The translations under genes were made by a program, and so were the position numbers. Shown in pieces: positions 10,949 to 21,696 of a stretch of 35,929 nucleotides of DNA. Within the stretch, counting starts at the first letter, position 1, and the number at the start of each line of letters is the position of its first letter. The notes under the pieces are model-generated. The model was not told the DNA's origin. It did not search any database and worked only from the letters and a program-made list of their open reading frames with translations. This DNA is from Acanthaster planci (lineage: Eukaryota > Echinodermata > Asteroidea > Valvatida > Acanthasteridae): assembly GCF_001949145.1 (NCBI RefSeq), contig NW_019091470.1, positions 1-35,929 on the forward strand. The letters are read 5' to 3'.

Positions 10949-11997
10949 TTACACAATGGCATCTGGGTCCCCAATGCGAGCAAACCACCTCTTGGCCGTC
11001 ACGCCGTCTTTGCCGTCGTGGTGACTGATGTAGCACAGGAGCAGTCGGTCACCATCCAGCTGACACGTGGTGGTCCATTGGCCCGGCGGGTTACTGGCAG
11101 CACAGATGACCAGCTTGTCCCCTTCCCAATGCGGCACCTGTTGAAGATATGATGCACGAAAACGAGAATTGCCATATCTTGCCATTGAAGACTTCTCCAT
11201 GCAGCAACTACAAGGAGATGCCATCACTGAAGCTGCACTGCAAACCGTATGAATTTGTTCTGTCCTTCTAAATTAGCATGTTTACTTCTCAAATATGGTA
11301 AAATGGAGGGGGAAGGGCCCCTGGATGTAGCAACATTTTGCCTACAGAGGGAAAGCTGCAGCATCCCAACCATGATATAATGGCCTGTTTGTGTCAAACT
11401 GATCTGGATCTCCATCAGTGATCCCAACACTGGTTTGCTCCATCTGTTAGGAGGGTTCTGGTGTCAGTGAATCAACATTGGATCACTGATTGCGATTTGG
11501 ATCTGCGGGAAACAAACAGGTCCTTTAAGAGCCAAAATTATCAAGCTACATTTTCCATAAAACCCTCCACAATAAGGCTTTCTCGACAAACTGGAAAAAG
11601 TTGTGACCGCCACTTTTTTTTAAATGGCGAAAGAAGTGACAAATAAATTGCTTAGTACCCATTTGTCTTCCCAACAGAAAACCAGATTCTAAACGGCAGA
11701 AACCACGATCCACCAACTACAGTTTCAACGAGAGCTCACCCTCATTTCGCTCAGGCCATGCGCCTGGTCCAAGTACTCCTCCCCAATCTTCTGGCTTACT
11801 TTTTTCACAATGCCACCCTTCCGGGACACGTAGTCAAATGCATCTCCCTCATGAATGATCTCCAGGCTGGGTGTGTTCGCTAGGCCTCTCTGGCGCTCGG
11901 CCTCCGGTAAGCCCATAGCCTCCAGCCATTCCAAATACTTTTCAGAAGATACCAGCTCCCACTTCCCGCTGAAGTTGACACCGCCTTTGCCGGACAT
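10949..11997 (-). CDS. Intracellular lipid-binding protein (FABP/CRBP family), two exons
   Basis: Small cytosolic beta-barrel carrier of fatty acids or retinoids. Exon 1 runs 11997 down to 11740 (86 codons, donor GTGAGC) and exon 2 runs 11137 down to 10949 (62 codons plus stop, acceptor TTCAACAG). The intron is phase 0. The 148-aa product begins MSGKGGVNFSGKWELVSSEK, which holds the family N-terminal signature F-x-G-x-W-x-L-x-x-S-E. Downstream are an alpha-helical cap region (YLEWLEAMGL), EIIHEGDAF, and in exon 2 WEGDKLVICA, LDGDRLLLCY and AKRWFARIG. The C-terminal carboxylate triad R-x-Y reads R-W-F here. The ATG has G at -3. Family members usually have four exons; this gene keeps one intron, at about the place of the usual second one. 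It lies head-to-head with the next gene, with 1.1 kb between starts. Fatty-acid versus retinoid ligand cannot be told. Confidence 0.85.
11138..11739 (-). other. Intron of the two-exon lipid-binding gene
   Basis: Phase-0 GT-AG intron of 602 nt between residues 86 and 87. No exon-like piece or repeat was recognised in it. Confidence 0.75.
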
Positions 11998-13085
11998 TGC
12001 TTATCAAATCCTAAATGCTGTAACCAAACTGAGGGCATATAAGACCAAATTACGAGTCAGTCATAGGGGAAATCACACAGCTAGTTAAAAATAACAGGTG
12101 AGACAAGGACAAAGGAAGGCAACTGTTACTTTTCGCTTGAATGGTGCATGTCTTGACTCATGGCCTGTGAGGACATGAAAGAATTCTTAAAATACGACCC
12201 TACAGTGAGAAAGCAGACACTTTGGTATTGCTACAGTCAAATATTTGTATCAAAGCATGCTGGATAGTTACATATACACATGTACATGTACATCTCCATA
12301 CACGTATGTACTTGCTTACACGAGCATACCGTATGAAAGTGACGACCAGCCAATTTGCAGCAAATCCAAATGTATACCCACATTGGAAGGAAAATGAGCC
12401 CACCTTTGATCACAATCAATGGCCAAATATACCAGTAACAGTGAGGAACAGTGAAAAAGAACGGATTACGAACTTCTTTTCTCTCAAAGGAAAACCGCAA
12501 TAAATTTTGAACAAACCGTCAAGTTTATCTTGTCTGCATCAGCTACCAGCAAATTGAGACGTCGGAAACGACAACAATTGTAATCTTCAGATATCAAAGA
12601 TGAACACTTTTGGATGATGGCCATCACAAGTTAATGACAGCATCACACAGACACGGCTAGATCTTTTCATTATCTCACTGTGAATTTGCAAAGGTCATTC
12701 AATTCATTCAGGTCTTATCCAAACTCCTCCTACATATGACCAAACTTCATCAGGCTTCAATAGATATCCATGGGAACTGATACCAGTAGAAAAGATGATT
12801 TTGTTTTGAGATAAGCAAGTAATGAAATCGGTTTAAGCACAGCACTGTATGTACTTCGAGCACGAGTTCTGCCGACCCATACAATGCATCACCCGATAGC
12901 ACGAGGTTGGTCTAGATTTGAGAGCTGCAACTTCCAAGTGTATTTGGTGGACTTAACGTCAAATGAAACTTTTTAGAAATTTACTGTAACTTCCCTTTCT
13001 GTGTAATCTGTGCTTTTTTAGAGGAAAGAATACAGTGCTTTCACCAGTGGTACAAACTGAACTGTGCCTTCTGATGCAGCTCAAA
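11998..13085. promoter_or_regulatory. Shared upstream region of the divergent lipid-binding genes
   Basis: 1088 nt separate the two start codons, which point away from each other. No clear TATA box at a standard distance from either ATG. An alternating purine-pyrimidine stretch with CATGTACATGTACAT lies near 12277-12310. At 13005-13021 a strong polypyrimidine-AG acceptor (CTGTGCTTTTTTAG) suggests a 5'UTR intron in the plus-strand gene, so its promoter may sit within this region. A shared promoter is an inference. Confidence 0.45.
13020..13021 (+). other. Predicted 3' splice site of a 5'UTR intron
   Basis: AG preceded by TTCCCTTTCTGTG and TGTGCTTTTTT, a strong polypyrimidine tract 65 nt before the chosen ATG. 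The partner donor was not identified. A second weaker acceptor-like CTGATGCAG lies just before the ATG, ending at 13079. Confidence 0.4.
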
Positions 13086-13517
13086 ATGGCCGTCAATGAG
13101 GGTAGGTCCAACTTCCATGGCTCCTGGCATTTCATCAATAGCGAAAATTACCAGAACTTCATCGAGGAGATGTACCGAGACAGGGCACCGGACGAGCCCC
13201 GGCGACTCACCACTCCCTCCTGTACCTTAGACATCAGCATGCACGGTGACCAACTGACCATCCGGGGCGAGACCACCAGCCACACCCTGACCGTGGGTGT
13301 GCCCCAGGTGGACTGCAACCACTGGGCGCAGGAGACACGGGTGGCTCGGTGGGATGGGCAGAGACTTGTGGTGGGCAGCCCTGGGGGCGGGGGCCGTTGG
13401 ACAACCATATCAGAGGTGGTCGGGGGCAAGCGACTGGTCATCCAATACGTTACTGCCAGCGGTTTAGAGACCAGGTGCTTCTACGAACGTGTAGCTGATG
13501 AACCTAAACTTGACTGA
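13086..13517 (+). CDS. Intracellular lipid-binding protein (FABP/CRBP family), intronless coding region
   Basis: 143-aa cytosolic lipid carrier of the iLBP fold in a single coding exon. It begins MAVNEGRSNFHGSWHFINSE, with the family N-terminal signature (G-x-W, S-E-N-Y). DISMHGDQLTIRG, RVARWDGQRLVVG and GKRLVIQYV follow as the expected strand pairs, ending near CFYERV. Aligned with the neighbouring minus-strand gene, the segment VARWDGQRLVV falls exactly where that gene has its intron and exon-2 start. The ATG at 13086 (A at -3, G at +4) is preferred over the in-frame ATG at 13074, because it gives the usual short leader before the signature and the better context. At the carboxylate triad the aligned residues read C-F-Y, so the usual Arg appears to be Cys, although an Arg lies one residue earlier. 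A paralogue of the neighbour, perhaps having lost its introns. Confidence 0.85.
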   Translation: MAVNEGRSNFHGSWHFINSENYQNFIEEMYRDRAPDEPRRLTTPSCTLDISMHGDQLTIRGETTSHTLTVGVPQVDCNHWAQETRVARWDGQRLVVGSPGGGGRWTTISEVVGGKRLVIQYVTASGLETRCFYERVADEPKLD

Positions 13518-13889
13518 GTCATCGGACAAGAAATTTACTGGATTATTTCAGACAGTCATCAATGTTGAGTGTACAAATACATGGAGTTGAGCAAGTTGAC
13601 TCTTCTCTAAACTCAATACCACAAAATTCATTATTTCAATAGGAAAATTTGTTGTGCGATGTAGGATGAATTATATACCAATACTGTAAGGGCCTATAAC
13701 AACAACTGCTCAGCAAATAATGTCAGATTTGGCAATCTTACCTTTAACATTCACTAATTACCAAAGGAGAACCCAGATTTATGACAACAGAAACAGAAAA
13801 AGCAAGAGGGAAAATGTTGGAATAATCTTGAAATTGACATAAGTTCTTAAAATTTGGGAAATTAGATTTTTCATCTGAAATGATTCAAA

Positions 13890-13895
13890 AATAAA
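13890..13895 (+). promoter_or_regulatory. Candidate poly(A) signal of the plus-strand lipid-binding gene
   Basis: AATAAA about 370 nt after the TGA stop. A second AATAAA is near 13932. Both are in AT-rich sequence, so specificity is limited. Confidence 0.35.
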
Positions 13896-15979
13896 ATCAG
13901 CTGATGTAAAAAAGTTACAAAACCCCAAAAGAATAAATAATGGAAACAGACCTCAGTTAATTCACAAAAAATACTGAGAAAAGTATCACTGAAATTAATA
14001 TTTCTTTAATAAAACTTCATCCTGCAGTACATCTTTTGCCATATATTGTCAACAAAGGTAATTTTAATGCTTCATTGTTACACTACGATATTCCTAGAAG
14101 GAATTTGGAAAAAAAAACCAAAAGACCAAAAGACAATATGATAAAAGCAAGTGGTTACACCTGATTGGTAACAGGACTTCATGGATAAAACCAAACTTTT
14201 GACAAGACAAACAATGAAGATCATCAACTTGAAGGAAGGGATTAAAACTGACATGACTGATGGCTTTCTCTCTTTGGAAATGCTTGGCGATGGACACAAA
14301 TGCAAATTCTGTCTAATTTGCATGTAACCTCATTAGCATACTTTTACATGTATATGAACCACCCCGCCAGGTGTCCAAAGCTGGACGATATCAAACAATA
14401 AACTGATTACAAACAAAATGTCCTTTCCTCTGTTGACTGACTGTACTAATAATAGATAATAGTTATCCAGTAGCTCTAAACCATTTATTAATAAATATTC
14501 ATTTTTTGTATTTACATATAGCACAGAAATGAGACAGACATATGGGTAGGGGCTGCTTTAGATCAAGTCTAATTTTGTTTCTAAAATCAGAGATGTAACG
14601 AGAGTGCCGATATTTTCGCCTAAAATTACAGCTATAAAGAAGAGCCTTGTACCAAAGGTGCCAATGTTACTTAACATGTGAAAAAAGCCTGAAATTGGGA
14701 TACTCCATGACACCTTGCGTGTCTTCCAAATGCTAAATTTCCATAATATCTACTGTGTGCTTAACAGTCTAATACAAGTGTGTTCACTAAAACCAGTACT
14801 GTAACAAGTTACATGTAAGCAATATTCATTTCCAGTTGGATTCAACAATCTAGGAATAAGGTAACAGTTTGTGTGCTTTGTTAAGCAAAGCAAAGATGAA
14901 TGAACACCTATGTCTCCAATAAAACAAAAATGAAGCATTGAGTGAAATGCAGAAATAGACCAGCTCTGTGATCTCAATTTGTGATTGTGAGCACTCATTT
15001 TCCAGAACAAAAAAAATTTTTCCGTAAATGTTGATGTACAGGGCAGTCCATTGAATGCCAAGAAATGTGCGCCAGACATTCGTCCATGTTTGTTGTGATT
15101 GAGAAGCAAGATGCCCATAAGCGACAATATGGTAATTCCCAATGCAGAGCGCCACTAACAGGTTGTCATGGGGAGGCCTTTTTGCAGTGCATTATGGCAT
15201 AAATAGTTGACAAAGTCTCGTTCATTAAACTGCACTGTGCATGGAAAACTTGTTTTTTTTTCCAGAATGTTTGTTTCTTTTGGTTGAAAATTTGAAATTG
15301 CTTATTGCAAATGGGTATTAGGTAGTCAAAATGATGGTTTTGCGTCCTACAAGGAACACCCCAATCAATCACATATCCCCTAATTACTTCCACAGTGCGC
15401 TTAATAGAGGCAGCAAATCGACCACAAACTTGAAAAGTGGCCTCTTTGAGGCAAACTCTTGGTGGCGCTCTGTATTGTGAATCGCCGGTATTCTGGGAGA
15501 ACAGGTCACTTTTAAGCTAAGACCATCTTAATTTTCAAGTGCCATCAATGGTCTACCGGTTACCAGTTACGTGCAGAAGGGTTTCAAAGAGTCAGAGAAA
15601 AATGTCACAAAACTGAGGTGTCCGGTTTCTTTGTGAGAACTTCCACTCGGCAAAAGTAGCAAGAGTTGCATATTGCTCTACTGTGTTCTCCTTTCATCAC
15701 CGAAATAGGTTTTTTTCCAGATACTGTATATGTTAACAAACGAAACTGCTTCAATGGAATCATATTGCCATATATGTTACTTTCACCATTTTTCTCTGGC
15801 AAACCAAACCAATAGCGCTCTAGTTAGCAGTAATACAGTTTGACACACTGACTACATTATCATCACATGTACATGCACAATTTACACTTCAAATATCAAC
15901 TATATTTCAAATCAAGGTGGCGCGAGTTACCCAGATACTTTACAGATAGCATTTTTCATTACTCTTATACCACACCTAG
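13896..15979. other. Gene-free spacer
   Basis: AT-rich intergenic DNA. Short frames on both strands lack family motifs and splice-bounded structure. A single GGTGGCGCTCTGTATTG word near 15462 resembles the cluster at 2.4-2.7 kb. Confidence 0.5.
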
Positions 15980-16069
15980 TATAAAACACAGACCTGATCA
16001 AGAATATCGGTCAGCGGTGTATAGCAGTACTTAACATAGCAGTGTGTTTCAAACAACATGGAGGTACGT
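15980..16069 (+). promoter_or_regulatory. Promoter-like cluster: TATA box, initiator, ATG and splice donor
   Basis: TATAAAA at 15980-15986 is followed about 31 nt later by TCAGCGG (16011), a good initiator position. Then AAACAACATGGAG at 16051-16063 offers an ATG with A at -3 and G at +4, directly followed by GTACGT, a fair splice donor. Spacing fits a compact core promoter and a very short first coding exon. No downstream exon that continues it was recognised, so this may be chance. Confidence 0.3.
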
Positions 16070-19000
16070 ACGCATGTTAGAAATAAAATGTAAAATGTTA
16101 CTCTTTAAAATCAGTTGTACTGCTCTGATCCTGTCTGAGTTTGTGGGTCCACTGAGTCAATCCCAGTTCCTGGGCTCAACAGGTAGTGGAAATGGTAGAC
16201 AGTGATTTCCTCCTTTCCCTGCCATCGTAAACAATGTGGTTCTCAAAATGAATGGAAGTTACGTGTGCTGATGTGACTCACACAAACAGAGACAGAACAA
16301 CTCCTGGGATTGAAATTTTTCAATATCCAGAGCTTTACTTCTTTTCCAAACTACGATTTCAGACAACAGGAGAGTTTAGTCCCAACCAGGCCTCCATACG
16401 AGGAAAAAAATAACAGAAAACTTTTTCATTGCATATTTTTTTTAAATATCCACAGTTTTCATTGTACTGATATCTGAAATATAATTTACAAACTTTCAAA
16501 ATAAAGTAATCTGCGATGATTAGAAACAAAGTTACACTTTAGTGCCAAGTTAAGACCAAAACTCAACCGAACATATTCTGGTCACAATAGAAGGAATGTC
16601 AGGCTGTCCCCAACCAATAAATAAATAAATATTCATAAGATATTCTACATCGTACATCCCACAAACTCTGCAAAAATGTAACATTAGTTCACCCTGTGAA
16701 TAATTAAAACTTTGGCAAAATCGACTCCCAGGTTTTCCTTGCTACTTTTTTCAACCTCAACCGTGATTTAGGTCCAACTTCCAGTAATTTTTCATTTCAA
16801 CTGGTAAATCATGTCCATTTGGATAACAATTTTCAATCACACGGCTCATTCAGTTTGGGCAAAGCTCATTTTTTTTTTTGGCCAGGGGAAAACTCTTCTT
16901 TTTTCCCCCATCATTTATTGGCAATTGTATGCAAAGTGTCATACCGCGGTGTGACAAATTAGCACTTGTGCATGAATTTTGCCTTGAAACGTCCCAAACG
17001 GTTGGGAATTCTACGTTGGCCTGGAACGTTTGGAGTAAAACGTAAATTTGTGAGCCTGTTCCCCAACCCAACTTTCATCAACTGCCGACACCTGATCAAC
17101 CCCAAAAGGCTAAAGGTCTATCGCTATCAATTTCATGTTATTTTATTTCAGCGTCCACATAAATTTTGCAGAGTGCGTACAGTACCATGTTTACCCGTGT
17201 CTTCCTAGAATTCTGTACTTTATCACACACAAGCTGATTCAATTACAAAGACATGTACCCTACACACAAAGGGTGCTCTGGTGTTGGAAGCAGCATTCTA
17301 TAATTTGGTTTTCTACAAAATGTGCACACACTCACTGATTACACAACCACACACAGTGCAACTTAATCTCCATGCATAAAAATCTGACACATTTTCTGAA
17401 CTTCGTTTTGCATCACATAGCCTGCAAAAAAGCCACTCTACCTTCTACAGGCAGACCACACTCTTGTGAGAGTAACTATCTAATTTGGTATGCAAACATA
17501 TGCAAATTACTTGATGAGGGTTAAAGCACTGTACCATGATTTTGAGAGAGTGGAACCTAAGACAAAAAACTTTTCTATGTAATGGTACTGTACCAGGGAA
17601 ACTTCAGGGTGAATGAAACACAGAAATTTACTAGACGCAGTTCTTACTTTGGCTAAATACAATCCAAAGATCGTATAGCGCCGAAGGCGCAAGATGGATA
17701 ATTCTGCCCAAAAGGTGTAATTACCATGGGCGCCATTTGAGCAAGCGATACGCCTGTGCAGTTTACGGTAATGCTTGGGCGCAGGCTAACCAGGTGCACG
17801 TGCCTGCCGCTGCACCTGTGCATTAATGTGCATTGCGCACGCGTATCGCTGAAATCCAAAACAAAAAAGCTGAAATCAGCTAAAAAGCTGAGAAATCTCA
17901 CCCCTGGTAATGGTTCATTCTTGATTGTGCTGCCTCTTGAACGAAGCTCAGAAGGCCTTCGGCAAAGCCAATGGAGGTACGGGTAAATGGGGGATCTACC
18001 GGTGATGGTATGACATCCGCTCAACCAAAATGATATTTCATAGGGTAACTGGTTACTCCCTCACCCACTATTTCAGGGCAATATTCCATTTCAGAAACGA
18101 CGGCAGCATTTTTGAAGTGATAGCTATCACTCTTTCCCCCCGTTGTTCACCCTGAAGATTCTAACCTCCAATATGTTAGACCATTTCTACACACACTCTG
18201 GAACACTCTTTCCATTGGAAGACTGAGCATTTTACGACTACAAAGCCAACAGACACCACAAAACTCTATTACTCAACCTTATTTATGTGCTTGGCACTAC
18301 ATGTAACTATGCACGGCAGTTACTTTCCAGAACTATAAATTCTGGTAATCTGCAAACCTGTTGCAGGTCTCCATATGGCACATACTCACCAAACTAATTA
18401 ATGCCTCCGTATGTGCAAATTCTAGAAAAACTCTACAAAATTGTCTAAAATATAACTTCTGTGTGTAATCAGCCAGCGACTGTGTATTGCTTTTCAAGCG
18501 TGACAGCGTAGCTACGTGTATAGTGCGTGGTAAAAAAAATGAAAAAAAAAAAAATTGCTGTTTAGTTCCAAGAAACGTACAAATTTCTCCATGAAGACGG
18601 GCAGAAATAACTTTCACGAACAGTTTGGTAGTTCTACGGGAAATGTTGCAGATGAGGATCTCTGCAAATCTCCCAATGTGTACGTGTACTTTCATGCAGT
18701 CATTGTAAAATCCTGTCTGAATCTTATGTGCATATACATAGCAGCCTTTTGTGACATCATCATTTCTTTGCTCATGCATAAACATGAACTTTTACAATGG
18801 TACTACTGAATTATTCAGGAAAATTACTCCTTCCACCTCTGGGGAAACTGCTCATTTCAGGCCTGTTTTGTGCATGCAAAGATGCATCATACAAGTTTGC
18901 CACCACAGACAGCCACAAGATATTCTTGTTAAATTCTTGACAGAGTAATGCAATTATGGAACACTTAAGTTTGACCCTGCAATGAAATTTTTGGTATTCA

Positions 19001-19472
19001 ATAAATTCAATCAAATTACCCCAGAAACAAAATAATCTGGTGCCTTGGCAGACACTTCTCATTTCCTTCCAAAAATGTTAAAGTTTGGCAATCATTTGTC
19101 ACGGAGTGAACAGACAACAGAAACAAATCTTTGGCACAGAGTTTTGTATGCTCTCAACTCATCCAATCCATTCAGACCGCAATGCTTAGAAAGGTAGATT
19201 GAGAACCGCGGAACAAACACAGTACTTCGAGGCCAAGGCTACGTACCATCCTACTGCTGTGCTGAACTTGGAAAGAACATTTTTAAAGTTGGGCATGGCA
19301 ACAGCACAGCGTTTAGCGCTCATTCGGCTTGGCAAACTGCCTTTGGCACCGTAAGCCTCGTGACTTGACAAGGTATGCCGCGCTGCTGTTGTTCCAAATA
19401 ACAGTGGCGTGACACTGCTCTATTTAAGTTAGCACAACTGCCGCACTATTGCCATGCTATAGCCATACTCTT
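16070..19472. other. Gene-free spacer
   Basis: No supported exon on either strand. The stretch at 17690-17860 is more GC-rich than its surroundings and holds nested palindromes. A poly(A) tract lies near 18533-18554. Longest open frames (about 120-150 codons) have no recognisable family and no flanking splice sites that join into a gene. Confidence 0.5.
17744..17850. repeat. Nested palindromes with a central E-box
   Basis: AGCGATACGC at 17744-17753 pairs perfectly with GCGTATCGCT at 17841-17850. Inside, CAGGTGCA at 17791-17798 pairs with TGCACCTG at 17811-17818. CACGTG at 17797-17802 is an E-box. The sequence is locally GC-rich against an AT-rich background. It could be a foldback remnant or a regulatory element. 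Confidence 0.5.
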
Positions 19473-19478
19473 TTTAAT
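19473..19478 (-). promoter_or_regulatory. Candidate poly(A) signal (ATTAAA) of the TRPM gene
   Basis: On the minus strand ATTAAA lies about 205 nt after the TAA stop. No canonical AATAAA is nearer. Confidence 0.35.
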
Positions 19479-19682
19479 CAAGTTTGGCACACGAGTAACA
19501 TGGCGTACAACCTCGGCCTAATCTTCCGAACTAGAGAAGAGTTTGCTGAAAGTGTGCCAGAATACCCATAGTCTGGGATGACCTTATCTTGGGTCAATGG
19601 TGCACCTACCGTGTTGTTGACAGAACCGTTGAAGCCTGGCACACTTGACATAGAGAGAAGCCAATTTAGGTAGTGTTTTAAG

Positions 19683-21696
19683 TTAAAACGTTGTCTCCGT
19701 TTTAGAATTTCCAATACTGTTTGAGTGTATCTCCACTTCGTTCTTGACAGTGAACTGGATTCCTCCCTCATCCTCATCATCTGCGTCCAGCTCATCGTCT
19801 GTGGCGTCTATAGTGTCCGGTTCGTCTCCTGTAGCGTTCTCCATCATCTCGAAACAACGCCGTTCGGCCTGCTGGAGGCCTCCACTGGAGGCTTCCGAGA
19901 GAGGCGATCCGCGGTTGCCACGAGCGGCACTGGTGGAGGGGGGCAAGGGCGACATGGGCACATCGCCGTCGAAGCTAGTCAGGTTGTCGTCCAGGCAAAG
20001 GAGGCCGGCGCTGGTGTTGGCGCTGGCTGAGGGCAGGCTGCCCACGCGGTGGCTGGCCTGCAGGCCCGTCAGGTCGATGTGGTCGGTGATGGTGGAGTAG
20101 ACCGGGGCGCTCATGTACGGTGCCGAGCGGGGCATGGATGAGCCAACATGGGCGCCGCCGCGCAGGCTGGCCGGACTGTAGTTGGAGAGGTTGCTGTCTG
20201 AGTCACGTGAGGCCAGAGGGGGCTCTAGCCGGTTGTTGGCAGCACCCCCTGACGCTGGCGTCGATGTGTCATAACCGACCTGCCGCTTGATGGGCATGGG
20301 GGCTGCGATGGGTTTCACGGGTGACTGCTGCTCGATCATCGATGCGTAGCGCTCAAAGGTACTCAGTCTGGATTTCTTGGGGCTCTTGGCCTTGGCCAAG
20401 TTATAATCGGATTTGGAATCGGAGAGTTTCTTTGGCTTGGCGCCGGAGAGCAACAACTCTGGATCTTGACCGGAAATGCTCTGAAGCTGCTCCAGGACTT
20501 CCGGCCTCTTCAGCTTTTCTGCTCTGGATCCGTTCGTGGCTTTCTTCGGGACGACTCCTGGGGTCTTGGACATTGCCCCAGATTTCTCCTCCTCCTCGGG
20601 GATGCTCGACGTCCTGTCCATGGAGAAGGACCTGAAGTGATCCCGCCTGAGACTGAGGTGGAATGCAGATGGTCTGACTTGCTCCTCTGGCGTCAGCCCC
20701 TCCTCCAGGGGCACCTTGCCCGTCTCCTCCCGGTCCTGGATGAAGGCCAAGTGTCGCAGCCGCTGGGTGGGCTCCCTGCTGGGGGCGGGCTCCCTGCTGG
20801 GAGCGGCTGCCCTGCTATGTGGGGTGGGAACAGCCTCGGGGCTGCTCTCCGTGTCGCTGTTGCCGCCCACCATCTGGGCCAGGGCATGATTCAGCATCTG
20901 CTGAATGTGGTAGACTGAGCGTGTTGTGTAGAAGGCCAACTCTTCCAAGTGGAGCAGGCGACGGTCAAAGGCCCTCAAATTCAGCTTGGTGAGGTTCTCC
21001 TTCTCCACAATCTCTTCCAAACGGAGCGAGTTGTCCTCAATTCTACAATGAAAAGGACATGCGCATGATAAATTTAACAAGAATAGTCAGACCTCCCCCC
21101 CCGTATTAAGGCCAGTGTATACTTGCCGAAAGTGAACAAAAGTGAACGCCACCACAAAATCGTGACAACGGACAACACATCTGTGCTGCTAATCGGCAGA
21201 TGTTGAACCTGTTTCAACTGAAGCCTATCTCACTGCAAATATATCAAGACACAGACTCTACTTATTTTTTACCGGAAGTGCAAACCAGCCTCTAGGCACT
21301 GAAGCTCCATCAACACGTTGTGAAGTGTGTTGTACATCTGTTGTATTCACTGTTTTTTGTACCCACATGTGTCTCTATGACTAAATTTTCTAACTGGGGA
21401 TCTGACATGTCTGATAGTGGGAGTTTAGGGGAGGGGCAAACCTCAAAACGTGGAGGTGGGCGGGAATTTCTCATTTGCTCCCTCCCACCTACGACAACTT
21501 TCCTGGACTTCCGTTACGCTGTTGAGAATATTTAATGCAAGGAAACCAGAAAGTCAAGACCACCTCTGCGAGACGGTCTTCAGTCTCTCGTCGTTGGAGG
21601 ACTGCTTCTTGTCGTGTTTCTCCCGGAAGTATAACTCCAGACAGGCTTCCTCGAAATCTCTCAACTTCTCTACCTCCTCAGGTGGCAAGAAAAGTT
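19683..21696 (-). other. trpm: TRPM exons 18-19 (visible): coiled coil and disordered C-terminal tail
   Basis: Exon 18 encodes [20 protein letters not shown] and ends [10 protein letters not shown], joining across a phase-2 intron to [17 protein letters not shown], the assembly coiled coil. The 453-codon last exon continues the coil ([20 protein letters not shown]), then becomes low-complexity. Features include the short repeat [33 protein letters not shown], and an acidic cluster [16 protein letters not shown]. The protein ends ETTF, which fits a class I PDZ ligand (S/T-x-hydrophobic). There is no kinase or hydrolase domain. Confidence 0.88.

Noticed and set aside
13035-13085. Upstream extension of the plus-strand lipid-binding protein
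   Set aside because: The frame is open, but it begins at GTG; its only ATG (13074) has poor context, and the extension exceeds the usual leader length.
13148-13441. 97-codon minus-strand frame
   Set aside because: Shadow of the plus-strand lipid-binding coding exon.
17653-18024. 123-codon minus-strand frame near the palindromes
   Set aside because: Not recognised as any family and with low-complexity GC-rich origin; no joining exons.
20466-20918. 150-codon plus-strand open frame
   Set aside because: It is antisense to the GC-rich last TRPM exon, whose frame is supported by splice joins and family motifs.
19683-21042. TRPM6/7-type alpha-kinase or TRPM2-type NUDT9 domain
   Set aside because: The last exon is low-complexity and acidic, with no kinase or hydrolase motifs before the stop.
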